Assembly: GCA_035578905.1 (NCBI GenBank)
Contig: JAQJVL010002215.1
Location: forward strand, 1 to 64,000
Source: Stictocephala bisonia
Taxonomy: Eukaryota; Arthropoda; Insecta; Hemiptera; Membracidae
Length of the DNA stretch: 64,000 nucleotides
Direction: 5' to 3'
Made by a program: the position numbers and the translations under genes. Positions 1-13,565 of the stretch are shown piece after piece; position 1 is the stretch's first letter, and each line of letters opens with the position of its first letter. The notes under the pieces are model-generated. The model worked only from the letters and a program-made list of their open reading frames with translations. It did no database searches and was not told where the DNA came from.

Positions 1-271
1 AAATGATTAAATACAAAAATACTAAAATATCAGTTGTTTGTCGTCCGATTTCAAACAAAGTTACATTTTTAGATTGCAAATAAGATTTCCAAAAAAATGT
101 ATTCTTGTGATGATTTTGTATTCCAAACTTTCTAAAAGTTATAGAAAGAAAGAAAATAATCTTTATTTAAACAGCCAAACAAGCCGCATAATAGCGTCAA
201 TACAATCGTTATTTGGTCAAGAACATATTATTGGCTATTTAAGATACTTAGAATTAACCTTAAATAATACT
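1..271. other. AT-rich flank of LINE, no gene
   Basis: I see no gene here. The stretch is AT-rich and short open frames in it have no recognisable motif. It is the 3' flank of the minus-strand retrotransposon that begins at the T-run. Confidence 0.6.
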
Positions 272-1398
272 TTTTTTTTTTTTTTTTTTTTGATAGCATG
301 TGGTGGTAGGAAATAGGGGAAAGTTATTTTGAGAATTCCCCAACGCTATAGTGACAGCCCTGCACCAACAACTCATCTGTTTTTCAAACCTCCGCACGCT
401 ACTCTCGGCCTTTAGAGAATCCGGTAGCGAATTGTAAAGCCTGGAACCATTACACACCAACTGTCTTTCATAGAAAGATGTTTTATGTGAAGGGCCATTG
501 ATGTTATGGTTAGGGCGAAGATTGTATTTGTGGTCGTTCTGGAGTATCTGAAAGGTATGCATATTATTTCTAACAAAAAGTACTGATCTTTTTATGTAAA
601 TAGAAGGAAAAGTCAAAATTATATTTTTTTGAAGTACGGTTTGCAAGATGTTCTAGGAGTAAGATGGAAAATGGCTCTAATAGCTCTTTTTTGAAGTTTA
701 AACACGAGATCTGTTCTTTGATTCTCGTAGCCCCAAATCTCAATGCCATAACTAAGATGAGGATAAATTAAACCATAATATACGGCTAATAGGGCAGATG
801 CGTCCAGAGTTGAAGAGATACCCTTTAACACAAATACACCAGGACTTAGTTTTTTACAGACAGAATCTATGTAGTCTTTAAATCTTAAGTTATTATCTAT
901 GTAAATTCCAAGAAATTTCGTTACCAGAGAAGGACTGGTTAATGTATCGCCAATAAAGCAAGAAAGGGGACGATAATGATCATAGTTGTTGATATGGAAT
1001 TCTAGAAACTTGGTTTTGTTTTTATTTATTGTCAGATGGTTATGGGAAAACCATTGAAGTAGAATACTAGACTTATTGAATATTGTTTCTTCAAGCTGTG
1101 ATCGATTTTTACCAGTTAATGACAGAGACGTATCGTCCGCAAATAAACACACCCTACTTCCTTCGTCGGATATTTTCAATGGCAAGTCATTAATATATAA
1201 AAGAAACAATACAGGCCCAAGCACCGACCCTTGAGGAACTCCTTTAAGAACGGGAACAGAAGAAGATTCAGCCCATTTGATATAGTTATTATTGTTCACA
1301 AACGGAACTTTTACTGACTGAACTCTTCCCCGAAGATATGTGTTAATCCAAGATTGGGAAATTCCTCTTATTCCAAGCCTGTAGATTTTAGCCAACAA
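260..1398 (-). pseudogene. reverse transcriptase fragment, frameshifted
   Basis: The frame from 1398 down to 619 (259 residues) carries hallmark RT motifs: GVPQGSVLGP followed by LLYINDLP, then the catalytic block FADDTSL about 30 residues later. After these come the thumb region and a stretch typical of the C-terminus of arthropod LINE polyproteins. A T7 run at about 623-630 coincides with a frame change. The protein then continues in the frame spanning 646-260, which ends with a segment (YNLRPN, RLYNSLP) common in the tails of such polyproteins and finally reads into the poly(A) tail as lysines. The N-terminal RT palm with the first catalytic aspartate is absent, so this cannot encode an active enzyme. 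Confidence 0.85.
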
Positions 1399-1407
1399 TA
1401 AGATATA
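272..1407 (-). mobile_element. 5'-truncated non-LTR retrotransposon (Jockey/CR1-like)
   Basis: A T-run at about 272-291 on the plus strand is the poly(A) tail of an element on the minus strand. Upstream of the tail, in element orientation, lie the C-terminal half of a reverse transcriptase and its downstream region. The first RT motifs, the endonuclease and ORF1 are missing, so the copy is 5'-truncated near 1400. That is usual for target-primed reverse transcription. The truncation point coincides with a perfect inverted repeat (1385-1423). No target-site duplication could be identified by eye. Clade assignment to Jockey or CR1 rests on the style of the RT motifs only. Confidence 0.85.
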
Positions 1408-1423
1408 TATTGTTGGCTAAAAT
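1385..1423. repeat. perfect 16-bp inverted repeat at LINE 5' junction
   Basis: The arms 1385-1400 and 1408-1423 are exact reverse complements separated by 7 bases. The left arm is the last LINE sequence and the right arm lies at or just beyond the truncation point. It looks like a snap-back joint made during insertion. Confidence 0.85.
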
Positions 1424-2380
1424 ATATATATAAAGAAATATATAAAGATCAAACATTTCAAAGTGCCGCGATTTTGAAAATAATTAAAAAAGGTTTCAAG
1501 TTTTTTTTATTTCCGTCAGAAAATGGTTTTATTAAAGTGTATACTAAATTTGAACTCTATAGGTGAAATAGGTTTAAAAATAAAAAATAATTTATACAAA
1601 ATACAAAATGGTGGCTGTACTGGTACCGGAGGTGATTTGGAATTTTTAAATATGATATTAATCTTGTTTTTGACACACAATCAATACCAAAATTGAACCT
1701 CAGAGTGTTCAGGGACACCCTGTAAATCGTTATTGTTAAAAAATAAACGTGTTTTCAGTAAATAATAAAGTAAATAAATAGTTTAAATAAAAGAAAAGAA
1801 CTGTGTGGTATGTATTTTTTTATTTATTAGTTTTAAAATTAAAAGTAAATTTAAGATTATACCAATTACAGTTCAAATCAGTGTTTTTGATTCCAAAAAA
1901 TGAATTTGAAGAATCATTACCTATACTTGTTTATTAGTTTAGCAAAACACTACGCTCATATCATAATATCTTAACGATATAAGACCTGAAGCTGTTTCTG
2001 ATTTAAGCTTCTTTTATCAACTGTGCTGGTGTAAACAATGTGCTGAAACATACTTCAGTTGTAGCAAAAAGCCACAAGAGATCACGAAGTAGAGGCCGAA
2101 AATACATGTAACACATAAATGTGCATTGAAATCGTTTATGACACAAATGGCTTTCTTTAGACGAATTATTTATTAAGATAATGGCAACCCCAATTCCTAC
2201 CAGATTCCGTTGCCTTTTCCATCCACATTTCTGTTCCCGCCCTCATTTCTATTGTATTTACCGTTTATATACCAATTTTAATTGAATATTATAATATTTA
2301 ATAGAATTCAAAAATAATACGAGTTACTTATTTTATTACTTTATTATATAAACGTATTTTGTTTGGTTACATTTTTGACA
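1424..2380. other. AT-rich intergenic, nothing recognised
   Basis: There is no open frame of note and no repeat that I could match elsewhere in the window. Confidence 0.6.
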
Positions 2381-2500
2381 GATATGTGGTTAAGTGGTTA
2401 AAGGAATTTAAGTTCCAAGGATTGAATCCTCAACTGAGCTGGTCGGAACTTCATTAGCTGAGTCAAATTGAAACACATTCTGCAGCCCATCAATAAACTA
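2380..2500 (+). mobile_element. tRNA-like SINE head (degenerate)
   Basis: A box-A-like motif (TGGTTAAGTGG, from 2387) is followed by a box-B-like motif (GGATTGAATCC, 2419-2429). The spacing is shorter than in an intact tRNA and no acceptor stem forms. It is best read as a decayed tRNA-derived SINE, not a functional tRNA. Confidence 0.35.
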
Positions 2501-4195
2501 CCAGGTATCAGAAATCTTAAAGAAAATAATATATAATATTCCCTATGACATAGTCTAGCAAAAATACGGAAGGACACAATGATTTATTTCGTAGTGAATA
2601 TTATATTTTATTGAAATTTAATTAATCAATTTTTACTATGTCAAATTCACTATATTACGAGAGGTGAGGCGTATTTATGTCCTTTGAATATTTTTGGATT
2701 ATTTACAGATTTTTAAATAATGTACAGGAATTGTGCTTAGATGGGCTGTCCTTTTAAAAATATTTCGTAAGAACAACTTCAGTACAAAAATTATTTACGA
2801 AGACGGTTTGTGATTAAATAATTAATGTTCTGTTAATAAAAAATATGATTAAAACTACTTTGTCAACTGAGATGCGTGTCATTTAAGGACATTTAACACT
2901 TAGGTTTAGTTTATATTTATAGTAATATAAATTTATGGACATTGATTAATACTGAGCGCGTTTGGAAACGTATATCCGCCATAAAAACCACCAGGTTCAT
3001 TTTGTAAGAAATATTTTAAAAACAAAGAAAATTATTGTTATATATATTACTAAAAATCTAGCTTATGTACGAAGCACAAAAAGTTGCATACTGATATCAT
3101 TTTAATTTACTCAATGGTAACATTTTAATCTCTGAATAAAAAATAAACATTACAAATCTTGATTGTATTCCGTAATAAAGATTTTTAGTTACAACTAATT
3201 TACTATCATAACATTTACATAGATAAAAAACATATATGTAACGAATAAACGTAAGTTGTAAGGTGCTTAAATGACAATTAAAACTTGCTAAAGTACACCA
3301 GTCACAAAACAATACCCACTACAAGACAATGGGGCTCTGTAGTTTGTTGTTACAAATACTTTATGGTGTGAAAGCCCTTTTGTGTTTGATGTATTGTACA
3401 TAAAAACCAAAAGGGAACGAAATGTACAGCTGTCATTTTTCAGCTAGAATAAAAAGTCTTTTGGTATTTTTTGTCAATGATAAATTTTTCATTAGACGCT
3501 TAACATTTGAAAATTTTACAATTAATTTTAAAATAAGTTTAATGCATTTTATGGAGAAGAAGTGATTTTTCTGTGGTGGATTTGGTAAATATCACAATTC
3601 AAGTTGGGACGTTTAAAGGTAATATTGATTTTTAAATATTTTTAAGGGTAAAAATTGTTCTTATAATTAATATAGAGAAAACAATTTATATAAATTATTT
3701 AATGCCTTGATTGAGTACGATAGAGTTTCAGTTAATGATTCCAAATTAAAAATAAATAGATTTGGAAAAATAAATAAAATGGTTTTTGTGTTGTTCGTTT
3801 CTAAAAAAATGATAAAAAATAATAATTGGTTGTCCGATTATTTGCTTATTAAATTCATGAAATATTTCTACAAGATCGTTAATAAACATTAAAGTTTATA
3901 TAGGATTTAATAGTATTATAAATTAAAATATTTATGGTTTATAACAATTGAACAGCTTAACTTTTATTAATTTAAATAATAAATTATGTTATTATTTGTA
4001 AACCTTGTTTTATAAACCATTTATTTATATTCCGTCATATTTGACGGAATATAAATTAACAGTCAAAATACGACATTTAATCTGAAACAAGTTTGGATTT
4101 TGTTTTAAAATGTACGTAAAATACTTCATAAAAATACACAACTAAGAAGAACATTGGGAAATGTCACACAACTTGGAATGTATAGTCAAGTATGA
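2501..4195. other. AT-rich intergenic with one strong hairpin
   Basis: No gene is recognised. The short open frames at 3097-3312 (minus) and 3707-3892 (plus) are low-complexity AT translations without known motifs. The only structured element is the hairpin at 4023-4056. Confidence 0.6.
4023..4056. repeat. 15-bp perfect hairpin
   Basis: The arms 4023-4037 and 4042-4056 are exact reverse complements with a 4-base loop. The core contains CCGTCA/TGACGG. It may be a small palindromic element or transposon-end remnant. Confidence 0.8.
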
Positions 4196-4385
4196 ATACG
4201 GGGTTCGGATTCCATTTAAAGCTGTAGGTTCTTTAGTCCCTATATGGCCCTTTCTGAGGACCAGTTGAACTAAGTAGTTAGTAACCAGACTACACTCATC
4301 CACACTTATCCTACACTTATGTAATCATTTATATTCACCTTAAAATGCACACTAAGTTGTGTTGGCGTGAAGTTGTGTTGGCAAA
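4196..4385 (+). mobile_element. dispersed repeat family A, 3' part
   Basis: The stretch from GGTTCGGATTCCA through AGTAACCAGACTACACTC to the block TTGTGTTGGCGTGA matches other copies of this family, for example 10465-10790, and the reverse complements of 25400-25815 and 43170-43500. It is diverged and truncated at its 5' side. Confidence 0.75.
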
Positions 4386-7300
4386 GAATCTGAGATTTGT
4401 TTAGGAACTTTTGGGTTAGTGAAATATCAATACTGAAATTCAAAATAAATAAGTGTACTGATTGTACTAAGGCACAAGAAAGTAGCTAGTTTAAAAAGGG
4501 AAATAGTTTTATTATCCATAAAGTAAATTCAAGGATAAAACTAGTGAAACTAGGTTGGGAATAATTAATTAATTAATTAATACTTAATTAAAACTAGTTA
4601 TCTCAGATAATATAAAACCGTATCAGCATTAAAAAATATGGCACAATTATAGACTTTAGCATGAAGATGGATTAAAGGATAAACTAGAGCCACAATTGCA
4701 TACAACTTTGTGGCAATCTTATTTAATTTTATGCTGATAATATAAAACTACAATTAAAACGTCACGTTAACATTTTATATTACAAATATAAAAAAATAAA
4801 ATCAAAGTGTATAGAAGAAAATGAAATGTAAAGAGAGTTCTGAAGTAGATTGAATATCTCATTTTAATTGGATGCTCTTTAATCTTGTTTATAAACAATA
4901 CATAAATATTTATCGGCCAATTTTATGTGCGTGTGTGTGTGTTTTTCTTTTTTATTGATGATGATTTTATTGATTTACGACAACAAACTGAGTCGGAGAA
5001 TAGCAGTAACCATTTAAAAGATTTCCATCAACGTAGCATTTTATAAAGTATATAATATGTTTATATAAAAAGTAATTTATTTTATTAAAAACAAGCGCAG
5101 TGTTGTTACATTAAAGTTACTTAAAATATTTGTAAACAGTTCTGTGTCTCAGGAAAAACTTAAGACAAATATTAACTCTTAGGAAATCATTGTATGCACT
5201 ATGTTCTTATAGCACCACAAGGGTACATAATTTATAACAGTTTATGTATAAAATGAAATTTAAGGGCTCGTTTTATTTTGGCTTATTCTGGAACACTTTA
5301 CTTTGGCGAGTTCGTATCTTGGAATTTGGTAGAAATCATTTCAAATATGACTTTGTTGATGTAAGCCTTTACATGTCGCTGCACAAAGATTTCATTTCCA
5401 ACCCAGAGGATCTTTTTTCAGTAGGAAATATTATCAAAACAGGAACATTTTCTACCACCCTTCTTTAATGTTTGTAGATGTTAGCAAATGATTAAAGAAA
5501 AGTACTGTTTAATTCATCGATTATATTTGATTCACCAAGTAATAATCAATTCAACTAAATACTTCTAACTTGTCAAGTTCTTTCTAAAAATATAATTTTA
5601 TGATTTAAATGGTTACTCGATGTAAATGTTCAATGTAATTGTAACAATACCAAAATACCATAGTACCACCATCTTTGTAGTCAGTATAAAAAAGTAATAT
5701 TCCTATTTACTCTTCCTGTGTATCTTTATAATTAAAAATCAATCTTCCGTATGTTTGTTATACACAAAACTTGAACTGTAGTAAATGTAAATTTTTACAC
5801 AACGTTACATTTTATAAGAGTGTTATCATATATTAAGTGCCTAGTATTTTTTATGAGACCTGGACATTCAAGCATTTCCCTACCTACTTATTTGTCATAA
5901 ATGAGAATAAATGACAGTGCTGGAAAAGTGCTGCTGTGATTTATGTTCATAAAATATCTAAATCATAACCACTGTATAGGTTTATTTCTATTGCCTGATT
6001 GTTTTTGCTTATAAAGACAACTTTATGTTAATTTGTTTCATATAAAATCAAGTTAAGAGACTAACTTTCTTTTAAATCAATAAAAATACTTTACATCCCT
6101 AATATTTAATATCAAACTAGGCCACAGCTTAGCGTAGCTAGGTTTACATAGAGTAATATAAAAAAATATACTCAAAGAATAAAAAAAAAAAAAAAAAAAA
6201 AATTCCGTAATAACACTTATGTTGGTAACTGAATAATATCTCTCTTACTGAACTTTACTAATGTTTTAGTCACTTTATTTAAATTCATTCATTTAACGTA
6301 TTGCAGGCAAACAAAAAATAAATAAATTAACACACGTTGATTATAAAGTTATATCGGTGTAGGTAAACGAGTATAAATTAGTTAATATATTTCATACTAA
6401 ACAAATCAAATTATTTTTCTCATTTAGAATTTCATTATTTTAAAATGATATTCTTAGTAAGACAATTGAACCGATACATTTATGCAATTGTGTATTATAG
6501 TTGACTCACAATATATTATATAGGAGAAATACGAGGTTTCGGTAGTTCGGACAAAGCGTAAGAAAGTAATCACATATGAAAATTAGGGTGGTATTGCTTT
6601 ATAAAATTTATAAACACATCCATATTATTACCTTAAATAATATAAAAAACTCATAGTAATAGTATATTTTTTTGGAGACAGTAAATAGTATATATGTAAA
6701 TAGTTTAAGTGCTGGTGAAATTTGAAGTATTAAACAAATAAAAGACCGAGCGAAATGTAAATCCAACTTTCCTTTGGGACTCAAAAAACTGCTGAAACCG
6801 ACGGACGCGGAAACTCAAATCACTACCAAACAAACTTCAATATACGAAGGGTTCCAAACTGTAAATAAAAATGTTTCGCCTGCATCGAGTGGAATATTTG
6901 TTAATTGAAGCATAAATACCTCCAAACACGAAAACACTAAAAAAGCGTAAACATTCAATATACTTCAATCACACTAAATAACTATCTGATACATAAGTTA
7001 TCATTAATCATTAATAATGCACTGATAGTGAAGTTATTGGATTTAAGATATATTTAAATTATTAAATGTTCATATAAAAATAAAAGTGTTATGTGATAGG
7101 AAATATATAACATTAGAGCTATTTATGTAAATATTCAGTGTAAACCCGTAGTTGGATACTGCCATTCATGGTTGTCAAATATGAGTCATCAAAGCCGTAC
7201 TTCAAAAGGACCTTATCTGACACGGTTGTCAGCTGTCCGAAACAGTCACTCCAGTTACGTGAGGCAATGTGAGAATAAATGTTTTAGTTAATGTGCTCCA

Positions 7301-8280
7301 ATAAATATAACACCGTAATAATATTAAAAAGATTATACAATTCTTATTTCTTAATAATTTTATCCATGAGCTCGTATGTCACTGTTTAAGTTGAGATGTC
7401 ATAATATTATAGATTATTATGACCAATGCGTATCACAGGAAATATTTGAGATACAGTGCAACTTTTTTTAACTACAAGTTATATTTTACACTGTGGTGGT
7501 CAAGAATTTACTAACGTCTGCGATCCATAATGGTTTAAATTTATTGAGATATACATAAAGTTATGCACCGTCACAGAATAGAAGGAAACAGAGGTCGCAC
7601 TCAAAATGAGCTGAATTTGTGTCAAGTAGTTTCTTTTCCGATTTGCCATAGGGGTAGCAGGACTCGCACCGCAATTACTCCCGTATTCCAAAATACCTCG
7701 TCAAAACTTTTTTGAAAAATATGGTAAACTAAATGATTCTCTAAATATAATTATTTAATATAATTCAAATTTTATTTACATGTAATTATTCTGCAATTGA
7801 TTATCATCGATAGCTTTAAATATACCCACTTATTGCTGAATACCAGCAAATGACAGCATTGACAAACAGTTTTCGGATTGTTAATATGAATTAATTGAAA
7901 CACACTCTACCAGTTAATAGTTTTTGTCACACTACCATCCCCTAAAAATGTCATTAACTAATCATGTCAGATGGAGAGATATTTAAATACATTATTTATT
8001 TCGGAAATGAATACAAATTGGTTACTGGACAAGAATAAACGAGGAAGTAAATTTCTGTCATACAAATGGTACACATGTCAAAAAAATCCAAATTCAATGT
8101 AATTTCAGCAGTTTTGTTTTTAAATGTAATGATTTAAATGAATTTATTAACATTTCGGCAGGTTATATGCTGCGGGAGAATATAATGAAAACTGTGCCAC
8201 GCCAGTATTTAATAATATATTGTATTAATCTATAACCTACAAAAGTATAATATGATAGTTTTGTCTAGTCAAAGAGAAAA
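4386..8280. other. AT-rich intergenic with simple repeats
   Basis: I see no gene. A TTAA microsatellite lies at about 4565-4586, a short GT run near 4929-4943 and an A22 run at 6181-6202. The A-run could be a retroposon tail, but no matching body was recognised upstream. The 5244-5468 frame has no motif that I can identify. Confidence 0.6.
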
Positions 8281-8634
8281 AAGAAAAGAGTTCACATCCA
8301 ATAGTGCCCTCAATGTGGGTTGAGAAAATATTTCTCCAGGTTCCTATGGGGATACTCCCTCCAGGTGCCCAGCCCAATCTCAATCTCTTCAAAATTAACC
8401 CTAGATCCTTAAGGATAAACTTACTACAGATATATAAACATGTACATAAGCTGTAATATGTTTACTATTTCCGCTGTGGCCGTAAGAATGCGTTCTCTAA
8501 TTCTTTTTTTCCACGGCGTAACCAACAACAATTACCAATAAGAATATCTGTAATGTAGTCGTCATACAAACAAGGCAGGAACTCGGGAAACGAGAATTCA
8601 ATGAATATGTCCAAGAAGGGCAGATATTCAAAAG
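8281..8634. other. unassigned, more complex sequence
   Basis: Base composition is more even than in the flanks, with no coding motif in any frame. It may be an old transposon piece. Confidence 0.4.
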
Positions 8635-8890
8635 ATACTAGGGAACACCCCTGCACGTTTCGCGTGCCAACCCCGTCACTCGATGCGCCCGATATACCTC
8701 GGCCTGTGATTGTTAACTACAAACAATATAACTGTATGACGTAAAATAAATTTACTAACAGTATCTCCCTCAAATTACTTGCGTTGCTGCGTTTTTATTA
8801 GTGAAAACACCCATTTTTTTTATTAGTGTTACTTGGCCTATTTCAAACGTATTTATTTTAATTGTTTTTATTAAGTCTTTTCAAGTTCCA
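8635..8890 (+). mobile_element. dispersed repeat family B
   Basis: A block beginning ACTAGGGAACACCCCTGCA and ending near GGCCTATTTCAAACGT is shared with 41150-41460. The two copies are collinear except that the second contains an additional piece of family A in the middle. The family is unclassified and shows no coding potential. Confidence 0.65.
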
Positions 8891-8898
8891 GTACTTTT

Positions 8899-9915
8899 CT
8901 TCCTAGACGTAAAGACATTACTGTAAGAGGTATTCCACTTCCCACTTGGACCTAGCTACAGTAGATTGCCACTTAGCTCAGCCCGGTCTGTAATCTCCAA
9001 GTACGCGAGTTTTAGCAACTCATTTATAACATTTAACCCTTCCTACACATAATCACATTACTGTAAGTGGTATTCCACTTCCCACTTGGACCTAGCAACA
9101 GTAGATTGCCACTTAGCTCAGCCCGGTCTGTAATCTCAAGTACGTGAGTTTTAGCAACTAATTTATAACATTTAACCCTTCCTACACATAAACACATTAC
9201 TGTAAGTGATATTCCACTTCCCACTTGGACCTAGCAACAGTAGATTGCCACTTAGCTCAGCCCGGTCTGTAATCTCCAAGTACGCCGAGGTTGAGCAACT
9301 CATTTATAATATTTAAACCTTCCTACACATAAATACATTACTGTAAGTGATATTCCACTTCCCACTTGGACCTAGCAACAGTAGATTGCCACTTAGCTCA
9401 GCCCGGTCTGTAATCTCCAAGTACGCCGAGGTTTAGCAACTCATTTATAACATTTAACCCTTCCTACACATAATCACATTACTGTAAGTGGTATTCCACT
9501 TCCCACTTGGACCTAGCAACAGTAGATTGCCACTTAGCTCAGCCCGGTCTGTAATCTCCAAGTACGCGAGTTTTAGCAACTCATTTATAACATTTAACCC
9601 TTCCTACACATAATCACATTACTGTAAGTGGTATTCCACTTCTCACTTGAACCTAGTAACAGTAGATTGCCACTTAGCTCAGCCCGGTCTGTAATCTCCA
9701 AGTACGCCGAGGTTTAGCAACTCATTTATAACATTTAACCCTTCCTACACATACACATTACTGTAAGTGGTATTCCACTTCACACTTGGACCTAGCTACA
9801 GTAGATTGCCACTTAGCTCGGTCTGTTGTGTAATCTCCAAGTACGCCGAGGTTTAGCAACTCATTTATAACATTTAAACCATCATACACATAAATACATT
9901 ACTGTAACTAGTATT
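8899..9915 (+). repeat. tandem array, about 140-bp unit, ~7 copies
   Basis: The anchor CATTACTGTAAG recurs at 8916, 9056, 9195, 9336, 9477, 9617, 9756 and 9897, giving unit lengths of 139-141 bp. Units contain CCACTTCCCACTTGGACCTA and TTAGCTCAGCCCGGTCTG. The latter resembles a tRNA A box, but no B box follows. The array abuts family B on its left. Short minus-strand frames inside it are repeat artefacts. Confidence 0.95.
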
Positions 9916-10464
9916 CCCGTATTCTCATAAATATCTCATACCTTTTTCAACTGTTCATCACAAGCAGTAACAGTGTATAAGACTGTATTTACGTAATTTG
10001 AAAACATAGTTTTTTTGGTTTAATCAATAAAATTAATGTTTAATGATGAAATGTTGAAACCAGCATGTCAGATTGTTATATACAGTTGAATAGTGTTCAC
10101 AGGTATTTAGTATCATGTTCCGCGTTGTTAATACTTTCATTTAATAAAGTATTTCTCATACTCAAAGTCTGCCCTCGACTCCTAAACAGGTACAAAAGGA
10201 GGTGTCCAAATTGTGCTTTAAGAGGTGCACATATTCTCCCCGTGTAAAGGGCTGGTTTCCGTATATGCTATTACATCTCAACTGTCAGAGCCAGACATGT
10301 AGTTGAAAGGCTTTGGACATAACTTATACGCTTGTTTAAAACACCAAAAACAATTTTTTTTAACTTTGAAGGTTGAGATGTATGTTTTCAACATTTTCTA
10401 ATTTTTAAGTCGGCACTCGCAGCACAGAGCTTAACTCTTAAAACTTGGAGCCAAAATGTGGTGA
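9916..10464. other. intergenic, nothing recognised
   Basis: The 10065-10247 frame lacks any recognisable motif. Nothing else stands out. Confidence 0.55.
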
Positions 10465-10790
10465 TTGTGGTCCTATAGTAGGTTCCCTTAATCCTAACAT
10501 GGTGTCATATCAATGGTTGCCATCGACGTGGACAATACTTGAGAAGTCTGAGGTGTCCATGTGGCGTGGTAGTCAGGGTCCGGATGTTAGGGAAGAGGAA
10601 TGAGTGTCAGGCTTGTCAGTTGGCCGAAAATCATACCAATACTACGTGGTTTGGATTCCACGTACAGTTGAAAGTCCTTTAGTTTCCTTGGCTATTGGGG
10701 TTTTAAGAAACGGTTTTTTCTAAGGTCGACCTTAGTTAGTAACAATCACTTACACTCATTCGCCCCTAAAATTCTCCCTAATCTCTAAGG
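10465..10790 (+). mobile_element. dispersed repeat family A
   Basis: This is a near full-length plus-strand copy. It carries the blocks ATCAATGGTTGCCATCGACG, GTGTCAGGCTTGTCA, ACGTGGTTTGGATTCCACGT and GTTAGTAACA. They occur in the same order in the other copies. Confidence 0.8.
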
Positions 10791-13430
10791 TTAAATGGTA
10801 AACAAAGAAGTTATAAATGGTTAAAAAAGTTCTTATTTATAATACAAACGTACCAATTAAACTGTATCTATCTAGGCTTGATGTTGTAATTAATTTATAC
10901 CACACACATAATAACTCGTTGGCTAGTATATAAACAGTTAGAGGAATATACAGTATTTACATATAACGGTTTTATATTATTGTAAACATATTTGCCTAGT
11001 TTTGACTTTTCTGAAACATCTCAAGCCTTTTGATTCTATAATGAGTTATTTAACAATAACTATAGAAATTCAAAATAATAACATTTTTAACATTTATTAA
11101 CTGATATCACCGAAGACCCATTACCACTTAGGGTACTATTCGACTTTATTTAACAATATAAAATAATCATAGAAAATAAAGAAAAAAAATAATGTCCAAT
11201 ATGATATCAATTTGTCTAATCGAAAACGAGTTCGTATTCTTGGGAAAATAAGATGTGCAAATTGAATGAAACTTCGAGTCTTTACAATCTCATATCTTCG
11301 AGCCGATTTATATTTCAATATGGAAACAATTTGTAATTTACAATAAATATTTACTACAGAAATTTGAAACATCGACCACTATGACCAACTAAACCAGCAT
11401 CAAATAAGTAATAAATTTTACATGTACCCTTGATAAAACAAACAATGAAATTTTGAACTCCATAGCTTCGCATATAACTGGATTCACATCAGTAATATGC
11501 TATAGAGTATACAGAATTTAAAGTAGAGTAAAATTTTTTACTACTTTAAATTAAATACAAAATAGTTAACTAACCATTAATTAATCTAATTATGTTGTTT
11601 ACAAAGTACCCAAACAGCGTAAAACACCCAGTAACGACACTCCCATTGTACTGTTGTAGGACTGGTGCGACGCTAGCGATCCTCGTAGCAGGAGCATGCA
11701 ACACACCACAATACCGTTGTTTAGCGTTGTATTTTGCAAATAAGTGGAATAATATCAATAGAAAAAGGGCCTTAACAGGTTATTTGACATTTATCATTAA
11801 CAGCTAAGGATGTACATATTTCAGAAGTGCGCGCTTCTCTGCTCCCGTCGTTCCGAGCGCTAGTGCCGCCATTCGCCAGTTTTATAAACGGAGTGTCGCT
11901 AATGAGTGTTTTATACTGTAGTAACCCCCTCTCCCCACGGAATACAGTCGAGCTGAATACCTAAACAATTTTTTAATAACGTTAGTTCTGAAAGAAATCT
12001 TGATGTATCACTTTGGCACGATCCTCCCAATATTTCAACTAATTAAAAGAAATTTGTAATATATAATATATACCTGCCAAAAACCAAAGATATCTATAGA
12101 ACTATAGTAATCAATAATGTCAGTGAAATATACATATTTTACGAATTCATATAGGGGCCATGCATAACCAGTTGAACTCCAAGTGTCAAAAACAGCCTTG
12201 AGGCTCAAACATAGAAAACTCTAGAAATATGTGATTAAATCGCTTAGTGTGCATTCAGTATCCTTATAAACCGGCAATTATGGTTGTCAAAAAAATCTAC
12301 AAAGGGATTTTCTGAGCGAAAGTTATATTCTGGCACCCGTAAATGTGACTAAAATGTGCGTCACGGTGTCATGACGTGCATCAGAAAATATCCAAGGGTG
12401 CCCGATGTGTTTTCAAATAATACAGGAAGTTAAATTCAGTCATGGGCCAATATAATATGACAAAATAATTGTCATTTCCCTATCATACACAACGTAAATA
12501 AAACACCAAATAATACTTTTATATATATTTATGTACTGTAAAGTTTAGTCGTCTTTAAAACGTCTTTATATATTTAACTGAGTACAATACTGATTGTCTA
12601 ATACTGTATCTGTGACATATATTAACGAGGTTGGTATGATGTTTTCATTAATCGTTGTTACAATACACACAAACAATTTTTCGAATGTAATATAGGCACA
12701 TAATGTACTCCCTGATGAAAAACATTGACATAGCTAATTAAACATTTCAATTTAATAATAAAACGATTTAAAAACATGCTAAACATGTAGTTATTGATAA
12801 TAATTACCAAACCAATTGATTAAATAAATAACGTTTAATGCAGTTAATTAAATTATTACAGAGCGAACATTTGTATACAATTATTCTGTCTCCTATTTTA
12901 ATTATCTTATTTCATAAGTTAATTGTTTACGTTTACACTGTAATTAAACCCGTCATTTTGTCCAACCCCAGTGACAGGTTGTTTTTTATCAATATAAATA
13001 ATTTTTATAATTGCTTGAAAACTAAGTTAAAAAACAGTGCCTCTGACCATAAAATTAATTATTCTATAAATTGTTTGTATATATGAATTAGTTCAACATC
13101 CACTTAGAACCAATGTATAGGAATTAATAGGCTTAATTTGGAAACTAACTTATTTTTTATAAAATTAAAATATATCCATGTGATTTGAATACTATTTGTT
13201 TACGTAACTTTAAAAATTTATTGTAATATTACACTATTTTTACAGTAAATTAAATATTGGAGATCGAGTATTTATACCTATCATGTATGTATCTATGATT
13301 TACGTGTTTGCCTTAGTATTACTAAATTAGGCTATTAGTATTCATTAACTTAAGATAGTACAAATCAGTTAGGATAGTTAAAAATAACTAATCTAAAAAA
13401 ATTAATTTCTAATTTAATATAAATGTTATA
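10791..13430. other. intergenic; GC-richer patch 11590-11960
   Basis: No gene is recognised. At 11590-11960 the sequence is less AT-rich and contains a short inverted repeat (AGAAG-TGCGCG-CTTCT near 11823). Open frames run on both strands without known motifs. The frame at 12838-13086 is hydrophobic and AT-derived and is not supported as a gene. Confidence 0.5.
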
Positions 13431-13439
13431 CTTTACTCA

Positions 13440-13565
13440 CCAGTTCATATGTGTCTGAAGGCCTGTGCGTGAACTTAATTCTGCGAGTAAAGATTCGACC
13501 TTTGGCTAAGTTGGGATCGAAACTTTATACCTTCAGTCCGAATCCTCAATCACAGAACCAACATG
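13440..13565 (-). mobile_element. tRNA-like SINE remnant
   Basis: On the minus strand a box-B-like motif (complement of GGGATCGAAAC, 13524-13534) lies downstream of an A-box-like stretch at about 13540-13562. No cloverleaf can be closed. Confidence 0.3.

Noticed and set aside
8916..9900. CRISPR-like array
   Set aside because: Units are 140 bp, nearly identical throughout with no short repeat/unique spacer pattern, and the genome is eukaryotic.
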